Source of the DNA: Nocardioides guangzhouensis
GTDB taxonomy: Bacteria; Actinomycetota; Actinomycetes; Propionibacteriales; Nocardioidaceae
Length of the DNA stretch: 64,000 nt
NCBI RefSeq assembly: GCF_004519545.1
Contig: NZ_SDKM01000004.1
Location: 1 to 64,000, forward strand
Reading direction: 5' to 3'
How positions within the stretch are numbered: the first letter of the stretch is position 1; each line of letters opens with the position of its first letter. Positions 8,941 to 18,062 of the stretch are shown piece by piece. Below the pieces are notes generated by a model. That model saw only the letters and a program-made list of their open reading frames with translations. It was not told where the DNA came from and searched no databases. Made by a program: the position numbers and the translations under genes.

Positions 8941-10301
8941 GCCTTCCCTCCGGCTCGGGCGGCGGCCTCGGCGGCCGCCGGCAGCGCGTCCAGGATCGTC
9001 TGCACGGCCCGGTCGTCGTGGGCCGCCGACAGGAACCACGCCTCGTACGCCGACGGAGGCAGGTGGATCCCTCGGTCGAGCATCGCATGGAAGAACGCGG
9101 CGTACGCCGGGAGGTCCTGGCGCTGGGCGCCCGCGAAGTCGGTGACGGCCTCGCCGGTGAAGAAGACCGAGAACATCGTGCCGGTGGACTGGATCGTGTG
9201 CGGGACGCCGGCCGCGGCCAGCGCCTCGGCGGCGCCGGCCTTCACGACGTCGCCGACCTGGTGGAGGTAGGTGTAGACCTCCTCGGTCGCGAGCCGCAGC
9301 GTGGTGAGCCCGGCGGTGGTCGCGACCGGGTTCCCGGAGAGGGTGCCGGCCTGGTAGACGGGGCCCTGCGGCGACAGCGCCGCCATCACGTCCGCCCGGC
9401 CCCCGAACGCGGCGGCCGGGAAGCCGCCGCCCATGACCTTGCCGAACGTCATCAGGTCGGGCCGCCAGCCCTCCACGGCGCCGTCGAGCCCCCACTGCCC
9501 GAGCCGGCTGGCGCGGAAGCCGGTCATCACCTCGTCGGAGACGAACAGGGCGCCGTGCCGGGCGCAGGTCTCGGCGAGGAACGCGTTGAAGCCGGGCGCC
9601 GGCGGGACGACGCCCATGTTGCCGGGGGCCGCCTCCGTGATCAGGCACGCGATCCGGTCGCCGTGCTCGGCGAACGCCGCCTCGACCGCGGTCCGGTCGT
9701 TGTAGGGCAGCACCAGGGTGAGCTCGGTGGCCGACGCGGGCACGCCGGGGGTGCTCGGCGAGGCGTTGCCGGGCTCGGCGAACGTCGCGAGGCCGGACCC
9801 GGCGCTGGCCAGCAGGGCGTCGACGTGCCCGTGGTAGCAGCCGGCGAACTTCACGACCAGGTCGCGGCCGGTGAACCCGCGGGCCAGCCGGATCGCCGAC
9901 ATGGTGGCCTCGGTGCCGGAGGAGACGAAGCGGATCGCCTCGATCGGCGCGCGCGACACGATCTCCTCGGCCAGCTCGACCTCGGGCACCGTGGGCGTGC
10001 CGTACGACGTGCCGCGGGCGACCGCCTCGGCGACCGCCGCCTGCACCTCGGGATGGGCGTGGCCCAGCAGCATCGGCCCCCACGAGCCGATCAGGTCGAC
10101 GTACGCCGTGCCGTCGACGTCGGTGAGCCACGCGCCGCGGGCCGAGGCGATGAACCGGGGCGTACCGCCGACCGCGTCGAAGGCGCGGACCGGGGAGTTG
10201 ACGCCACCGGGGGTGACCGCGCGGGCTCGCGCGAAGAGATGGGCGGACCGCTGCGTGCCGGCGGGCGCGGCGGTCTGCGTGGTCGGCTCGGGGGAGGTCA
10301 C
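8937..10301 (-). CDS. hemL: Glutamate-1-semialdehyde 2,1-aminomutase
   Basis: Class III PLP aminotransferase of 454 residues that converts glutamate-1-semialdehyde to 5-aminolevulinate, the second step of the C5 haem pathway; hemA lies 6 kb away. The PLP lysine is in [10 protein letters not shown] (K288), the cofactor aspartate in [11 protein letters not shown], and the SSGTEA phosphate loop near residue 128. The GTG start at 10301 is preceded by GGGGAG at 9-nt spacing. An upstream in-frame extension of 36 codons lacks such a site and family similarity. It is the first gene of the leftward operon ending with ccsB. Confidence 0.94.
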   Translation of the reverse strand: MTSPEPTTQTAAPAGTQRSAHLFARARAVTPGGVNSPVRAFDAVGGTPRFIASARGAWLTDVDGTAYVDLIGSWGPMLLGHAHPEVQAAVAEAVARGTSYGTPTVPEVELAEEIVSRAPIEAIRFVSSGTEATMSAIRLARGFTGRDLVVKFAGCYHGHVDALLASAGSGLATFAEPGNASPSTPGVPASATELTLVLPYNDRTAVEAAFAEHGDRIACLITEAAPGNMGVVPPAPGFNAFLAETCARHGALFVSDEVMTGFRASRLGQWGLDGAVEGWRPDLMTFGKVMGGGFPAAAFGGRADVMAALSPQGPVYQAGTLSGNPVATTAGLTTLRLATEEVYTYLHQVGDVVKAGAAEALAAAGVPHTIQSTGTMFSVFFTGEAVTDFAGAQRQDLPAYAAFFHAMLDRGIHLPPSAYEAWFLSAAHDDRAVQTILDALPAAAEAAARAGGKA

Positions 10302-10537
10302 CGCTGCATTCTCCCCGACCGGCCCAAGGCACTGCACATCGGCGGATCCGGGACGGTTCGAGGTGTGACCCGGACGACTTCGGGGCACGATCATCCCGGT
10401 CCCCCACATCTCGGGAGGGCGGGGCGCCGGACCGCGGCACGTTACCGGGGCGTAACTCCGGGGCGATTGCGTCGTTTGTCCGATGTACCCGCGCGTGAGG
10501 GAGCGTGCAGGACGAAGCGATGGGGAGTGACGATTCG

Positions 10538-11761
10538 ATGACCGCTCAGCGATTCGGTCGGGGCCAGAAGGCGATCACGCTGGTCCCGCTGGCCCTGCTG
10601 TCGGCCGCCTGGACCGCCAGCCTGGTCGGCGGCAGCACCGCGACGGCAGCCGGCGAGCCCGGTGTGCTGCCCGACGGCACCAGCATCCCGACGGACGCGG
10701 TGCAGGACCCCGCCAACTACTCCGACCCGGCCGACCTCGGCCTCACCGGCGGGTCGACCGCGAGCATCGTCCGCACCGCCTCGGTCAGCGGCATCCCGTC
10801 GGCCGCCCTCGCGGCGTACCAGCGCGCCGAGACCGTCATCAACGCCGCCGACCGCCGGTGCAACCTGCCCTGGCAGCTGGTCGCGGCGATCGGCCGGGTC
10901 GAGTCCGACCACGGTCGCTACGGCGGCAACACGCTCGGCGAGGACGGGGTCTCCCGGCCGGGCATCTTCGGCATCGCGCTCGACGGCACCAACGACACGC
11001 AGAAGATCGCCGACAGCGACGGCGGCCTCTACGACTCCGACGCGACGTGGGACCGCGCGGTCGGCCCGATGCAGTTCATCCCGACCACCTGGTCGGTGGT
11101 CGGCGTGGACGCGGACGGCGACACCAGGCGCAACCCCCAGGACATCGACGACGCGGCGCTCGCGACCGCGGTCTACCTCTGCTCCGGCGACGAGTCCCTC
11201 GACTCCGACGCCGGCCGGCGCGCGGCGGTGCACCGCTACAACCACTCCGACGCGTACGTCGACCTGGTGCTGCGCGTGATGCAGGCCTACCTGGACGGCG
11301 ACTACACCTCATTGCCCAACAACACCACCGCCGCGGTCACGTTCTTCCCGCAGTACAGCGGCACCACCCGCCCCGTGCTCGAGCCCAAGTCCTCGTCGAC
11401 CGGCCCGGGCGGCGGCGGCTCCACCTCAGGCGGTGGCACGACCGGCGAGGGCGGCAACGGCGGCGGCAGCAACGGTGGAGGCGGCACCACGACTCCACCC
11501 GGCGACGTGCCGACCCAAGGGCCGGGCGACACCGTGGGGAACACCGTCGACGACGTCCCGGTGGTGCCCGACGTGCTCGACCACGCCGAGGCGCTGGTGG
11601 TCTGTCGCGAGGAGCTCGGTGCGATCAGCGACCCGCTCAACCAGCTGGTCGGCGGCGACGCGATCTGCGCGGACAAGGTGCAGGGCAAGACCGAGGCGGA
11701 GGCGCGAAGCATCATCCCGAACACGCTCGCCGCCGCCCTCGCCTGGCTCGGCCTCGGCTGA
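10538..11761 (+). CDS. Secreted lytic murein transglycosylase (SLT_2 type)
   Basis: An exported peptidoglycan-cleaving enzyme of about 407 residues. After an N-terminal membrane or signal segment ([20 protein letters not shown]) comes the transglycosylase domain (about residues 85-265), with the catalytic glutamate in [11 protein letters not shown]. It also has PMQFIPTTW and a helical [10 protein letters not shown] region typical of the family. A Gly/Thr/Ser-rich linker (about 290-335) leads to a short C-terminal domain with two cysteines. I prefer the ATG at 10538 because GGGGAG lies 10 nt upstream; earlier in-frame starts exist at 10505 and 10520. An inverted repeat GTTAC-CGGGGC-GTAAC lies about 90 bp upstream. 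Confidence 0.85.
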   Translation: MTAQRFGRGQKAITLVPLALLSAAWTASLVGGSTATAAGEPGVLPDGTSIPTDAVQDPANYSDPADLGLTGGSTASIVRTASVSGIPSAALAAYQRAETVINAADRRCNLPWQLVAAIGRVESDHGRYGGNTLGEDGVSRPGIFGIALDGTNDTQKIADSDGGLYDSDATWDRAVGPMQFIPTTWSVVGVDADGDTRRNPQDIDDAALATAVYLCSGDESLDSDAGRRAAVHRYNHSDAYVDLVLRVMQAYLDGDYTSLPNNTTAAVTFFPQYSGTTRPVLEPKSSSTGPGGGGSTSGGGTTGEGGNGGGSNGGGGTTTPPGDVPTQGPGDTVGNTVDDVPVVPDVLDHAEALVVCREELGAISDPLNQLVGGDAICADKVQGKTEAEARSIIPNTLAAALAWLGLG

Positions 11762-11778
11762 CCCGGCTCTCGCCCGAC

Positions 11779-11864
11779 GGTTTCGAGACGCTCGCTGGCG
11801 CTCGCTCCTCGACCAGCGGAGGGCGGTGGTTGAGGAGGGCGGGCTGCGCGCCCGTCTCGAAACC
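11779..11864. repeat. REP-like inverted pair of a ~43-bp extragenic repeat
   Basis: The gap between the convergent transglycosylase and hemB genes is filled by two inverted copies of one sequence. The outer ends are GGTTTCGAGAC (11779-11789) and GTCTCGAAACC (11854-11864), a perfect 11-bp inverted repeat. Each half continues into a GC-rich stem and then CTCCTC[AG]ACCA[CG]C. The RNA could form a long branched hairpin and act as a bidirectional terminator. From memory, sequences of this type recur between genes in Nocardioides-like genomes. Confidence 0.8.
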
Positions 11865-11883
11865 ACCGCGCGGCGGCGGCAGC

Positions 11884-12858
11884 TCAGCCGAGGAGGCGGG
11901 TGGCCTCCAGGGCCCAGTAGGTGAGCACGATGTCGGCGCCGGCGCGGCGGATCGAGGTCAGCGTCTCGAGGATCGCGGGCTCCCGGTCGATCCAGCCCTG
12001 GGCGGCGGCGGCCTCGACCATGGCGTACTCGCCGGAGATGTTGTAGGCCGCGACGGGGACGTCGACCGCGTCGCGCACCCGGCGGATCACGTCGAGATAG
12101 GCCAGCGCCGGCTTGACCATCACGATGTCGGCGCCCTCGGCGACGTCGAGCAGCGCCTCGCGCACGCCCTCCACGGCGTTCGCGCCGTCCTGCTGGTAGG
12201 TGCGGCGGTCGCCCTGGAGGGAGGAGTCCACGGCCTCGCGGAACGGGCCGTAGAAGGCGGAGGCGTACTTCGCGGAGTAGGCCAGGATCGCCACGTCGGA
12301 GGCGCCGGCCTCATCGAGCGCGGACCGGATCACCCGGACCTGCCCGTCCATCATCCCGCTGGGGCCGACCATGTCGACGCCGGCGGCCACGTGTGCGCGG
12401 GCCATGTCGCCGTACACCGCGAGGGTGGCGTCGTTGTCGACCTGCCCGGCGTCGTCGAGCACCCCGCAGTGGCCGTGGTCGGTGAACTCGTCGAGGCAGA
12501 GGTCGCTGACCACCGTGAGCGCGTCGCCGACCTCGTCCTTCACGTCGGCAATGGCGACGTTGAGGATCCCGTCGGGGTCCAGCGCACCGGAGCCGAACGC
12601 GTCCTTGCGCTCGGGCACACCGAACAGCACGACGCCGCCGAGCCCGGCCGAGGCTGCCTCGGCCGCGGCCTTCCGCAGCGACTCCCGGGTGTGCTGGACG
12701 ACGCCCGGCATCGACGAGATGGGGAGCGGCTCCGTGGCGCCCTCGCGGACGAACAGGGGCAGCAGCAGCTGCCCGGGCTCGAGCGAGGTCTCGCGGACCA
12801 GGCGTCGCAGCGCAGGGGTGCGCCGCAGCCGGCGCGGCCGGATCGAGGGGACGTCCAT
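11884..12858 (-). CDS. hemB: Delta-aminolevulinic acid dehydratase (porphobilinogen synthase)
   Basis: A 324-residue HemB that condenses two 5-aminolevulinate molecules into porphobilinogen. The active-site lysines are in [13 protein letters not shown] and in [12 protein letters not shown], and the N-terminal arm has the usual [15 protein letters not shown]. Two ATGs, 9 bp apart, compete as start; I use the inner one at 12858, which has GGAG and GAGG just upstream, and the outer one (12867) would add MEH. It is the last gene of the leftward rex-hemA-hemC-hemD-hemB operon, 50 bp downstream of hemD. Its 3' end faces a large extragenic palindrome. Confidence 0.95.
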   Translation of the reverse strand: MDVPSIRPRRLRRTPALRRLVRETSLEPGQLLLPLFVREGATEPLPISSMPGVVQHTRESLRKAAAEAASAGLGGVVLFGVPERKDAFGSGALDPDGILNVAIADVKDEVGDALTVVSDLCLDEFTDHGHCGVLDDAGQVDNDATLAVYGDMARAHVAAGVDMVGPSGMMDGQVRVIRSALDEAGASDVAILAYSAKYASAFYGPFREAVDSSLQGDRRTYQQDGANAVEGVREALLDVAEGADIVMVKPALAYLDVIRRVRDAVDVPVAAYNISGEYAMVEAAAAQGWIDREPAILETLTSIRRAGADIVLTYWALEATRLLG

Positions 12859-12908
12859 GTGCTCCATCCTCGCACCGCCCTGCCGCGGCCGATCAGCGGC
12901 GGGTGCGG

Positions 12909-14609
12909 TCAGCTGCTGGTGGCCTTGCGGCGCGCGGCGGGCTTGCGCTCCGACGGACGGGTCACCGGCTGGCCGGCCTCGATCAGCGACGCCCGGCGGG
13001 CGGCGCCGAAGTCGGCGAGCGCGTCGACCAGCACCTCCACCGACGGCGACGACGCGAGGACGTCGACCCGCAGGCCGTGCTCCTCGGCGGTCTTCGCGGT
13101 GGCCGGTCCGATCACGGCGATCACCGTGGACGGGTGCGGCTTGCCGGCGATGCCGACCAGGTTGCGGACCGTGGACGAGGAGGTGAAGACCACCGCGTCG
13201 AACTTGCCGGTCTTGATCGCGTCGCGGGTCGGCGCCGGCGGCGGGGTGGCGCGGACGGTGCGGTACGCCGTGACGTCGTCGCACTCCCAACCGAGGTCGA
13301 TCAGGCCGGCCACGAGGTTCTCGGTGGCGATGTCGGCGCGCGGGAGGAAGACCCGGTTGATCGGGTCCAGCACCTCGTCGTACGGCGGCCAGTCGGCCAG
13401 CAGCCCGGCCGCGGACTGCTCACCCGACGGCACCAGGTCGGCTCGCAGGCCCCAGGCCGCGATCGCGGCGGCGGTCTTGTCGCCGACCGCGGCGATCTTG
13501 AGGCCGGAGAAGGCCCGCGCGTCCAGGCCGTACTCCTCGAACTTCTCGCGGACCGCCTTCACCGCGTTGACCGAGGTGAACGCGATCCACTCGTAGCGGC
13601 CCTCGACCAGGCCGCGGACGGCCTTGTCCATCTGGAGCGGGTTGCGCGGCGGCTCGACGGAGATCGTGGGGACCTCCTCGGGCACCGCGCCGTACCCGCG
13701 CAGGCGCTGGGACAGCGAGCCGGCCTGCTCCTTGGTGCGCGGCACCAGGACGCGCCAGCCGAACAGCGGCTTGGTCTCGAACCAGGACAGCGCCTCACGC
13801 AGGTCGACCACGTCGCCGACGACGGTGATCGCGGGCGGCGCGATCTTGCTGGCGCGGGCGTCGGCAGCGATCCGGGCGAGCGTCGAGGTGACGGTGCGCT
13901 GCTTCGTCGTGGTGCCGACCTGGGTCATCGCCACCGGGGTCTCGGGCGAGCGCCCGGCGGCGACCAGTGCGTCGGCGATCTCGGCGATCGCGCCGACGGC
14001 GGAGAGCAGCACCAAGGTGCGGTCGTCGGCGTACCGCGACCAGTCGACGCGCTCGCCGCAGGTCACGACCGCGACCTCGCGGTTGCTCTTGGTGGTCAGC
14101 GGGATGCCGGCGTACGCCGGGACCGAGGTGACCGAGGAGACGCCCGGGACGATCTCGAAGCCGATGCCGGCCTTGGCGCAGGCCTGCGCCTCCTCGGGGC
14201 CGGAGGCGTAGAGGAACGGGTCGCCGCCCATGAGGCGGACCACGCGGAGGCCCCGTCTGGCGTGCTTGACGACGACCTTGGCGCGGGCGGCGTGGGTCAG
14301 CGGCTGGCCGTCCTCGCCGAAGCCGCCGTCGACCAGCTCCGGCCCGGGTCCGGGCTCGACGGTCTCGTTGCCCTCGTCGTCGACGACGACCGTGGGGGCC
14401 GGGAGGCCCAGCACCGAGCGGACCAGGTCGGCGTGCTCGGGGAGCTCGGTCACCACGACCTCGGCGCCGCGGAGGAGATCCGCGGCGCGCACGGTGAGCA
14501 GGTCGGGGTCACCGGGGCCGGCGCCCACGAACGACACCCACCCCTTGGCCTGACCCGGCGTGGTCACCGGGGTCACGGGGGTCTTGGCGATGGTCTTGCG
14601 TCCAGTCAT
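12909..14609 (-). CDS. hemD: Fused uroporphyrinogen-III C-methyltransferase / uroporphyrinogen-III synthase
   Basis: A two-domain protein of 566 residues. The N-terminal half (about 20-275) is a SUMT/CobA methyltransferase with the loop [12 protein letters not shown] and the motif MGGDPFLY; it would methylate uroporphyrinogen III toward precorrin-2. The C-terminal part (about 285-545) is a HemD domain that closes hydroxymethylbilane into uroporphyrinogen III. The fusion is common in Actinobacteria. It places the branch point between haem and sirohaem/cobalamin in one polypeptide. The ATG overlaps the hemC stop by 4 bp. Confidence 0.93.
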   Translation of the reverse strand: MTGRKTIAKTPVTPVTTPGQAKGWVSFVGAGPGDPDLLTVRAADLLRGAEVVVTELPEHADLVRSVLGLPAPTVVVDDEGNETVEPGPGPELVDGGFGEDGQPLTHAARAKVVVKHARRGLRVVRLMGGDPFLYASGPEEAQACAKAGIGFEIVPGVSSVTSVPAYAGIPLTTKSNREVAVVTCGERVDWSRYADDRTLVLLSAVGAIAEIADALVAAGRSPETPVAMTQVGTTTKQRTVTSTLARIAADARASKIAPPAITVVGDVVDLREALSWFETKPLFGWRVLVPRTKEQAGSLSQRLRGYGAVPEEVPTISVEPPRNPLQMDKAVRGLVEGRYEWIAFTSVNAVKAVREKFEEYGLDARAFSGLKIAAVGDKTAAAIAAWGLRADLVPSGEQSAAGLLADWPPYDEVLDPINRVFLPRADIATENLVAGLIDLGWECDDVTAYRTVRATPPPAPTRDAIKTGKFDAVVFTSSSTVRNLVGIAGKPHPSTVIAVIGPATAKTAEEHGLRVDVLASSPSVEVLVDALADFGAARRASLIEAGQPVTRPSERKPAARRKATSS

Positions 14610-15550
14610 GCCTGCTGCCTTCTAGCTGGTGGTTCGATCAGTGCTGCTGCGCCCTCGTCGAGCATCCCGGCGGCCAGCCGTTGCCCGACCCCTGCCGCGT
14701 CCGCGAGCGGGCCGCTCGCCGAGCGTCGGATCTCCACTCCCCCGTCCGGTGCGAGCGTCACCGCCCGCACCCAGACCTCCGGGCCGTCGTCCCCCTCGGC
14801 GACCTCCGCGAGCGAGCCGACCGGCGCCGAGCACCCCGCCTCGAGCGTGGCGAGCACCGCCCGCTCCGCGTCGACCGCGGCCCGCGTGAACGGGTCCTCC
14901 AGGTGCTCCCGGAGGCGTTCCACGAGGTCCGTGTCGTCGCTGCGGCACTCGACCGCCAGCGCACCCTGCCCGGGGGCGGGGAGCATCTGGATCGGGTCGA
15001 TCACCTCGGTGACGACGTCGAGCCGGTCGATCCGGGCCAGCCCGGCGCGGGCGAGGACCACAGCGTCGAGCTCTCCCCCGGTCACCTTGCCGACCCGGGT
15101 GTCGATGTTCCCGCGAATCCCCGTGATCTCCAAGCCGAGGCCGAGGGCGTGCAGCTGGGCGACCCGGCGCGGCGACCCGGTGCCGACGACGCTGCCGACC
15201 GGCAGCTCGCCCAGGGTGAGGCCGTCACGGGCGACGAGGACGTCGCGCGGGTCCTCGCGGAGAGGTACGGCGGCCAGCGCGATGCCGGCGGCCGGACCGG
15301 TGGGGAGGTCCTTGAGGGAGTGCACCGCCACGTCGACCTTGCCGTCGAGCAGGGCGTCGCGGAGCGCGCTCACGAAGACGCCGGCACCGCCGAGGGTGGC
15401 CAGCGGGGCGCGGTTGACGTCACCCTCGGTGGTCACCTCGACCAGCTCGACCTCGACGCCGAGCCGCTCGGCGATCCGATCGGCGACCAGCGTGGACTGG
15501 GTGCGGGCCAGCAGCGAGGCACGGGTGCCGACCCTGATCGGGAGATTCAT
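14606..15550 (-). CDS. hemC: Hydroxymethylbilane synthase (porphobilinogen deaminase)
   Basis: A 314-residue enzyme that polymerises four porphobilinogens on a covalently bound dipyrromethane. The cofactor-carrying cysteine is C240 in LEAGCSAPVG, and the catalytic aspartate is D81 in SLKDLPT. The N-terminal VGTRASLLARTQ and the GTGSPRR motif are standard. The ATG at 15550 overlaps the hemA stop by 4 bp and the stop overlaps hemD, so hemA-hemC-hemD are translated as a coupled series. Confidence 0.96.
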   Translation of the reverse strand: MNLPIRVGTRASLLARTQSTLVADRIAERLGVEVELVEVTTEGDVNRAPLATLGGAGVFVSALRDALLDGKVDVAVHSLKDLPTGPAAGIALAAVPLREDPRDVLVARDGLTLGELPVGSVVGTGSPRRVAQLHALGLGLEITGIRGNIDTRVGKVTGGELDAVVLARAGLARIDRLDVVTEVIDPIQMLPAPGQGALAVECRSDDTDLVERLREHLEDPFTRAAVDAERAVLATLEAGCSAPVGSLAEVAEGDDGPEVWVRAVTLAPDGGVEIRRSASGPLADAAGVGQRLAAGMLDEGAAALIEPPARRQQA

Positions 15551-16839
15551 GAGGGAGCCCCCGGCCTGGTCACCGCGTCGACCGCGTCGGGGTCGAGCGC
15601 GAACAGCTCGCGCAGCGCGTCCGCGTAGGAGACGGCGCCGGCCTCGTTGACCAGCTCCTTGACCCGGGTGGTCGGCTGGTGGAGCAGCTTGTCGGCAACC
15701 CGGCGTACGGCCTGCTCGACCTCGGCGCGCGCGGCGGGGTCGAGGTCGGGGAGCCGGGTGAGCAGCCGCTCGATCTCGGCGTCGACGACGGAGGTGGCCA
15801 TCGAGCGCAGCGCGACCACGGTCGGCGTGACGCTGGCCTGCTTGCGGGCGGCGAGGAACGCGCCGATCTCCTGGCCGACGATCGCACGGACGCCGGAGAC
15901 CTCGCGGCTGGCGTCGGAGTCGCGGAAGTCGTCGGCGAGCTGGCGCAGTCCGATCAGCGAGACCCCGGGGAGGTCGGCGACGGCCGGGTCGACGTCGTGC
16001 GGGAGCGCGAGGTCGATGATCGCCAGCGGATGGGGCGCGCCGGCACGGGCCGCCTGCACCATGGCGAGGGGCACGACGACTCCGGTGGCGCCGGTGCTCG
16101 AGATGAGGACGTCGGTCTCGGCCAGGGCCGCCGGGAGCCCGTCCATCGGCAGCGAGCGGGCGGCGTACTCGGCGGCGAGCCGCTGGGCGTTGCTGTCGGT
16201 GCGGTTGACCACCGCGATGTCGACCGCGCCGAGGCGGGCGGCGGTGGAGACCGCGAGCGAGGCCATCGCACCGGCGCCGACGACCAGCACCCGCCGGCCG
16301 GCGAGGGTGCCGCCGGGGACGGCCTGGTCGAGCGCCGCGGTCACCATCGAGGGCGCCGCCCGGTCGATGTCGGTCTCGGCACGGGAGCGCTTGCCGACCC
16401 GCAGCGCCTGCTGGAACAGGACGTTGAGCGCCGGGCCGACGGTGCCGAGCTCCTGCCCGAGGCGCAGCGCCTCGCGGGCCTGGCCGAGGATCTGGCCCTC
16501 GCCGACCACCATCGAGTCGAGGCCGGCGGCGACGTGGAAGAGGTGGGAGACCGCGCCGTCGTCGTAGTGGACGTAGAGGTGCGGCAACACCTCCGCGGTC
16601 GCCTGGCCGGCCCGCTCGCAGAGCAGGCGGGAGATCTCCTCGACGCTGCCGTGGAAGCGGTCGACGTCGGAGTAGACCTCGATCCGGTTGCAGGTGGCCA
16701 GCACGGTCGCCTCGGTGACGTGCTCGCCAGCGGAGACGTCGCCGACCAGCTTCGCGACCCCGTCGGGGTCGAGCGCGAGGCGCTCCAGGACGTCGACTGG
16801 GGCGGTCTTGTGGGACACCCCGACCACGAGGACGCTCAT
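15547..16839 (-). CDS. hemA: Glutamyl-tRNA reductase
   Basis: A 430-residue NADPH-dependent enzyme that reduces Glu-tRNA(Glu) to glutamate-1-semialdehyde, the committed step of the C5 pathway. The nucleophilic cysteine is C50 in VLATCNRIEVY, and the NADPH-binding loop VVGAGAMASLA lies near residue 185. Its start overlaps the rex stop by 4 bp. Expression should therefore follow the NADH/NAD+ ratio through the Rex operator upstream of rex. Confidence 0.96.
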   Translation of the reverse strand: MSVLVVGVSHKTAPVDVLERLALDPDGVAKLVGDVSAGEHVTEATVLATCNRIEVYSDVDRFHGSVEEISRLLCERAGQATAEVLPHLYVHYDDGAVSHLFHVAAGLDSMVVGEGQILGQAREALRLGQELGTVGPALNVLFQQALRVGKRSRAETDIDRAAPSMVTAALDQAVPGGTLAGRRVLVVGAGAMASLAVSTAARLGAVDIAVVNRTDSNAQRLAAEYAARSLPMDGLPAALAETDVLISSTGATGVVVPLAMVQAARAGAPHPLAIIDLALPHDVDPAVADLPGVSLIGLRQLADDFRDSDASREVSGVRAIVGQEIGAFLAARKQASVTPTVVALRSMATSVVDAEIERLLTRLPDLDPAARAEVEQAVRRVADKLLHQPTTRVKELVNEAGAVSYADALRELFALDPDAVDAVTRPGAPS

Positions 16840-17645
16840 GCCGTCACCCCCGCAGCCGTGCCGGCCCGTCGGGACGGGCGCTGCCCGCCCTCCTCGGGAG
16901 CGCCCTTGCGCTGTTCGTGGTAGGCGAGGATCTGGAGCTCGATCGAAAGGTCGACCTTGCGCACGTCGACGCCGTCCGGGACCGACAGCACGGTGGGCGC
17001 GAAGTTGAGGATGCTGGTGATGCCGGAGGCGACCATGCGGTCGGCGACGTCCTGGGCGGCCACGGCGGGGGTGGCGATCACGCCGATCGCGACCTGCTGC
17101 TGGTCGACGATGTCCTCGAGCTCGTCGAACGGGCGGACCGGGAGGCCGGCGACCTGCTCGCGGTGCCGCTCCGGCGCCGCGTCGAGCAGCGCCACGACCC
17201 GGAAGCCGCGGGACCGGAAGCCGGAGTAGTTCGCCAGCGCGTGGCCCAGGTTTCCGATGCCGACGATGATGACCGGCCAGTCCTGGGTGACCCCGATCTC
17301 GCGGGCGATCTGGTAGCGCAGGTAGTCGACGTCGTACCCGACGCCGCGGGTGCCGTAGGAGCCGAGGTAGGAGAGGTCCTTGCGCAGCTTGGCGCTGTTG
17401 ACCCCGGTGGCCGCGGCCAGGTCCTCGCTGGAGCAGGTCCCGATGCCGCGCTCCTCGAGAGCGGTGAGCGCCCGCAGGTAGACCGGCAGCCGGGCGACGG
17501 TGGCCTCGGGGATGTCCCGTCCGGGGCCGCGCGAGGGTGCCTCCGCGGGCACCTCGGAGGGCACGCCCGCGGGGAGGTTCGACGGGACACCCGAGACAGC
17601 CGCGACCTGGTCAGGGCCTGTCTCTCCGGGCGTCCGCGCAGTCAA
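16836..17645 (-). CDS. rex: Redox-sensing transcriptional repressor Rex
   Basis: An N-terminal winged helix (TVARLPVYLRALTAL...VNSAKLRKDLSYLGSYGTRGVGY) is followed by a Rossmann domain with GIGNLGHAL that binds NADH/NAD+. Rex represses respiratory and haem genes until NADH rises. The promoter at 17724-17752 lies inside a longer open frame, so translation must begin downstream of it. I choose the TTG at 17645 (269 residues, GGAG 9 nt upstream). GTG at 17564 or 17552 (242 or 238 residues) would give a length closer to typical Rex proteins. It is the first gene of the haem operon and is probably autoregulated. Confidence 0.88.
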   Translation of the reverse strand: MTARTPGETGPDQVAAVSGVPSNLPAGVPSEVPAEAPSRGPGRDIPEATVARLPVYLRALTALEERGIGTCSSEDLAAATGVNSAKLRKDLSYLGSYGTRGVGYDVDYLRYQIAREIGVTQDWPVIIVGIGNLGHALANYSGFRSRGFRVVALLDAAPERHREQVAGLPVRPFDELEDIVDQQQVAIGVIATPAVAAQDVADRMVASGITSILNFAPTVLSVPDGVDVRKVDLSIELQILAYHEQRKGAPEEGGQRPSRRAGTAAGVTA

Positions 17646-17723
17646 CTGTCTCGTCTCCAGGAGCCACCCGGCACCGGTCCGACCCCGGACGGGTCCCGGG
17701 GCGTCGGCCGTGGCGGCTCGATC

Positions 17724-17752
17724 ACTGTAGGAGTTTGTGAACTGGAGAACAA
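17724..17752 (-). promoter_or_regulatory. rex-hemACDB promoter with Rex-like operator
   Basis: On the minus strand TTGTTC (17747-17752) and TACAGT (17724-17729) are separated by exactly 17 bp, a good housekeeping-sigma promoter. The spacer and -35 contain TTGTGAACTGGAGAACAA (17735-17752). Its left half, TTGTGAA, matches the published Rex operator TTGTGAA-N4-TTCACAA perfectly; the right half keeps only its outer ACAA. Bound Rex would cover the spacer and -35, which suggests NADH-responsive autoregulation of the haem operon. Confidence 0.65.
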
Positions 17753-17810
17753 ACTGAGAAGTGCCGGGCGCTAGCACATGTGGGATGGCTCACGCCGCGC
17801 GGGGTGCGGG

Positions 17811-18062
17811 TCAGCCCGAGGGAGGGGTCGCGAGGGCGGTCCTGAGCCGGTCCTCGTCGACCCGCCAGAAGTCGTGCTGGCGACCGTCCACCAGGGTCAC
17901 CGGCACCTCGTCCGACCACTGCGGAGGCAGCCCGTCGGTCTCGTCCACATCGACCTCGACGTACTCCTCACCGAGGTCGGTGCACACCCGCTCGACCACG
18001 GCGCGCGCGGTGTCGCAGAGGTGGCAGCCCTGCCGCGAGACCAGGGTGACCCGGGCGGTCAC
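17811..18062 (-). CDS. Glutaredoxin family protein
   Basis: An 83-residue thioredoxin-fold protein with the redox motif CHLC (C13, C16) in [11 protein letters not shown], and PVTLVDGR holding the cis-proline. It has the size of the DUF836-type glutaredoxin-like proteins found upstream of hemA in mycobacteria (Rv0508, from memory). The GTG start overlaps the acyl-CoA synthetase stop (GTGA), so the two are coupled. Its exact partner is unknown; actinobacteria use mycothiol rather than glutathione. Confidence 0.85.
   Translation of the reverse strand: MTARVTLVSRQGCHLCDTARAVVERVCTDLGEEYVEVDVDETDGLPPQWSDEVPVTLVDGRQHDFWRVDEDRLRTALATPPSG

Noticed and set aside
10302..10537. Possible cyclic di-AMP (ydaO-type) riboswitch ahead of the lytic transglycosylase
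   Set aside because: Such riboswitches often precede wall-lytic genes in Actinobacteria and disA is in the window, but I could not find the conserved core blocks. Only a short GTTAC/GTAAC inverted repeat is present.
8937..10541. Long open frames antisense to hemL and other genes
   Set aside because: Translations are Arg/Gly/His-rich with no domains, typical of frames opened by high third-position GC.
16836..17777. Full-length 313-residue frame for Rex
   Set aside because: Its first codons contain the promoter and Rex-like operator, and the N-terminal 40 residues do not resemble Rex. A downstream start is preferred.
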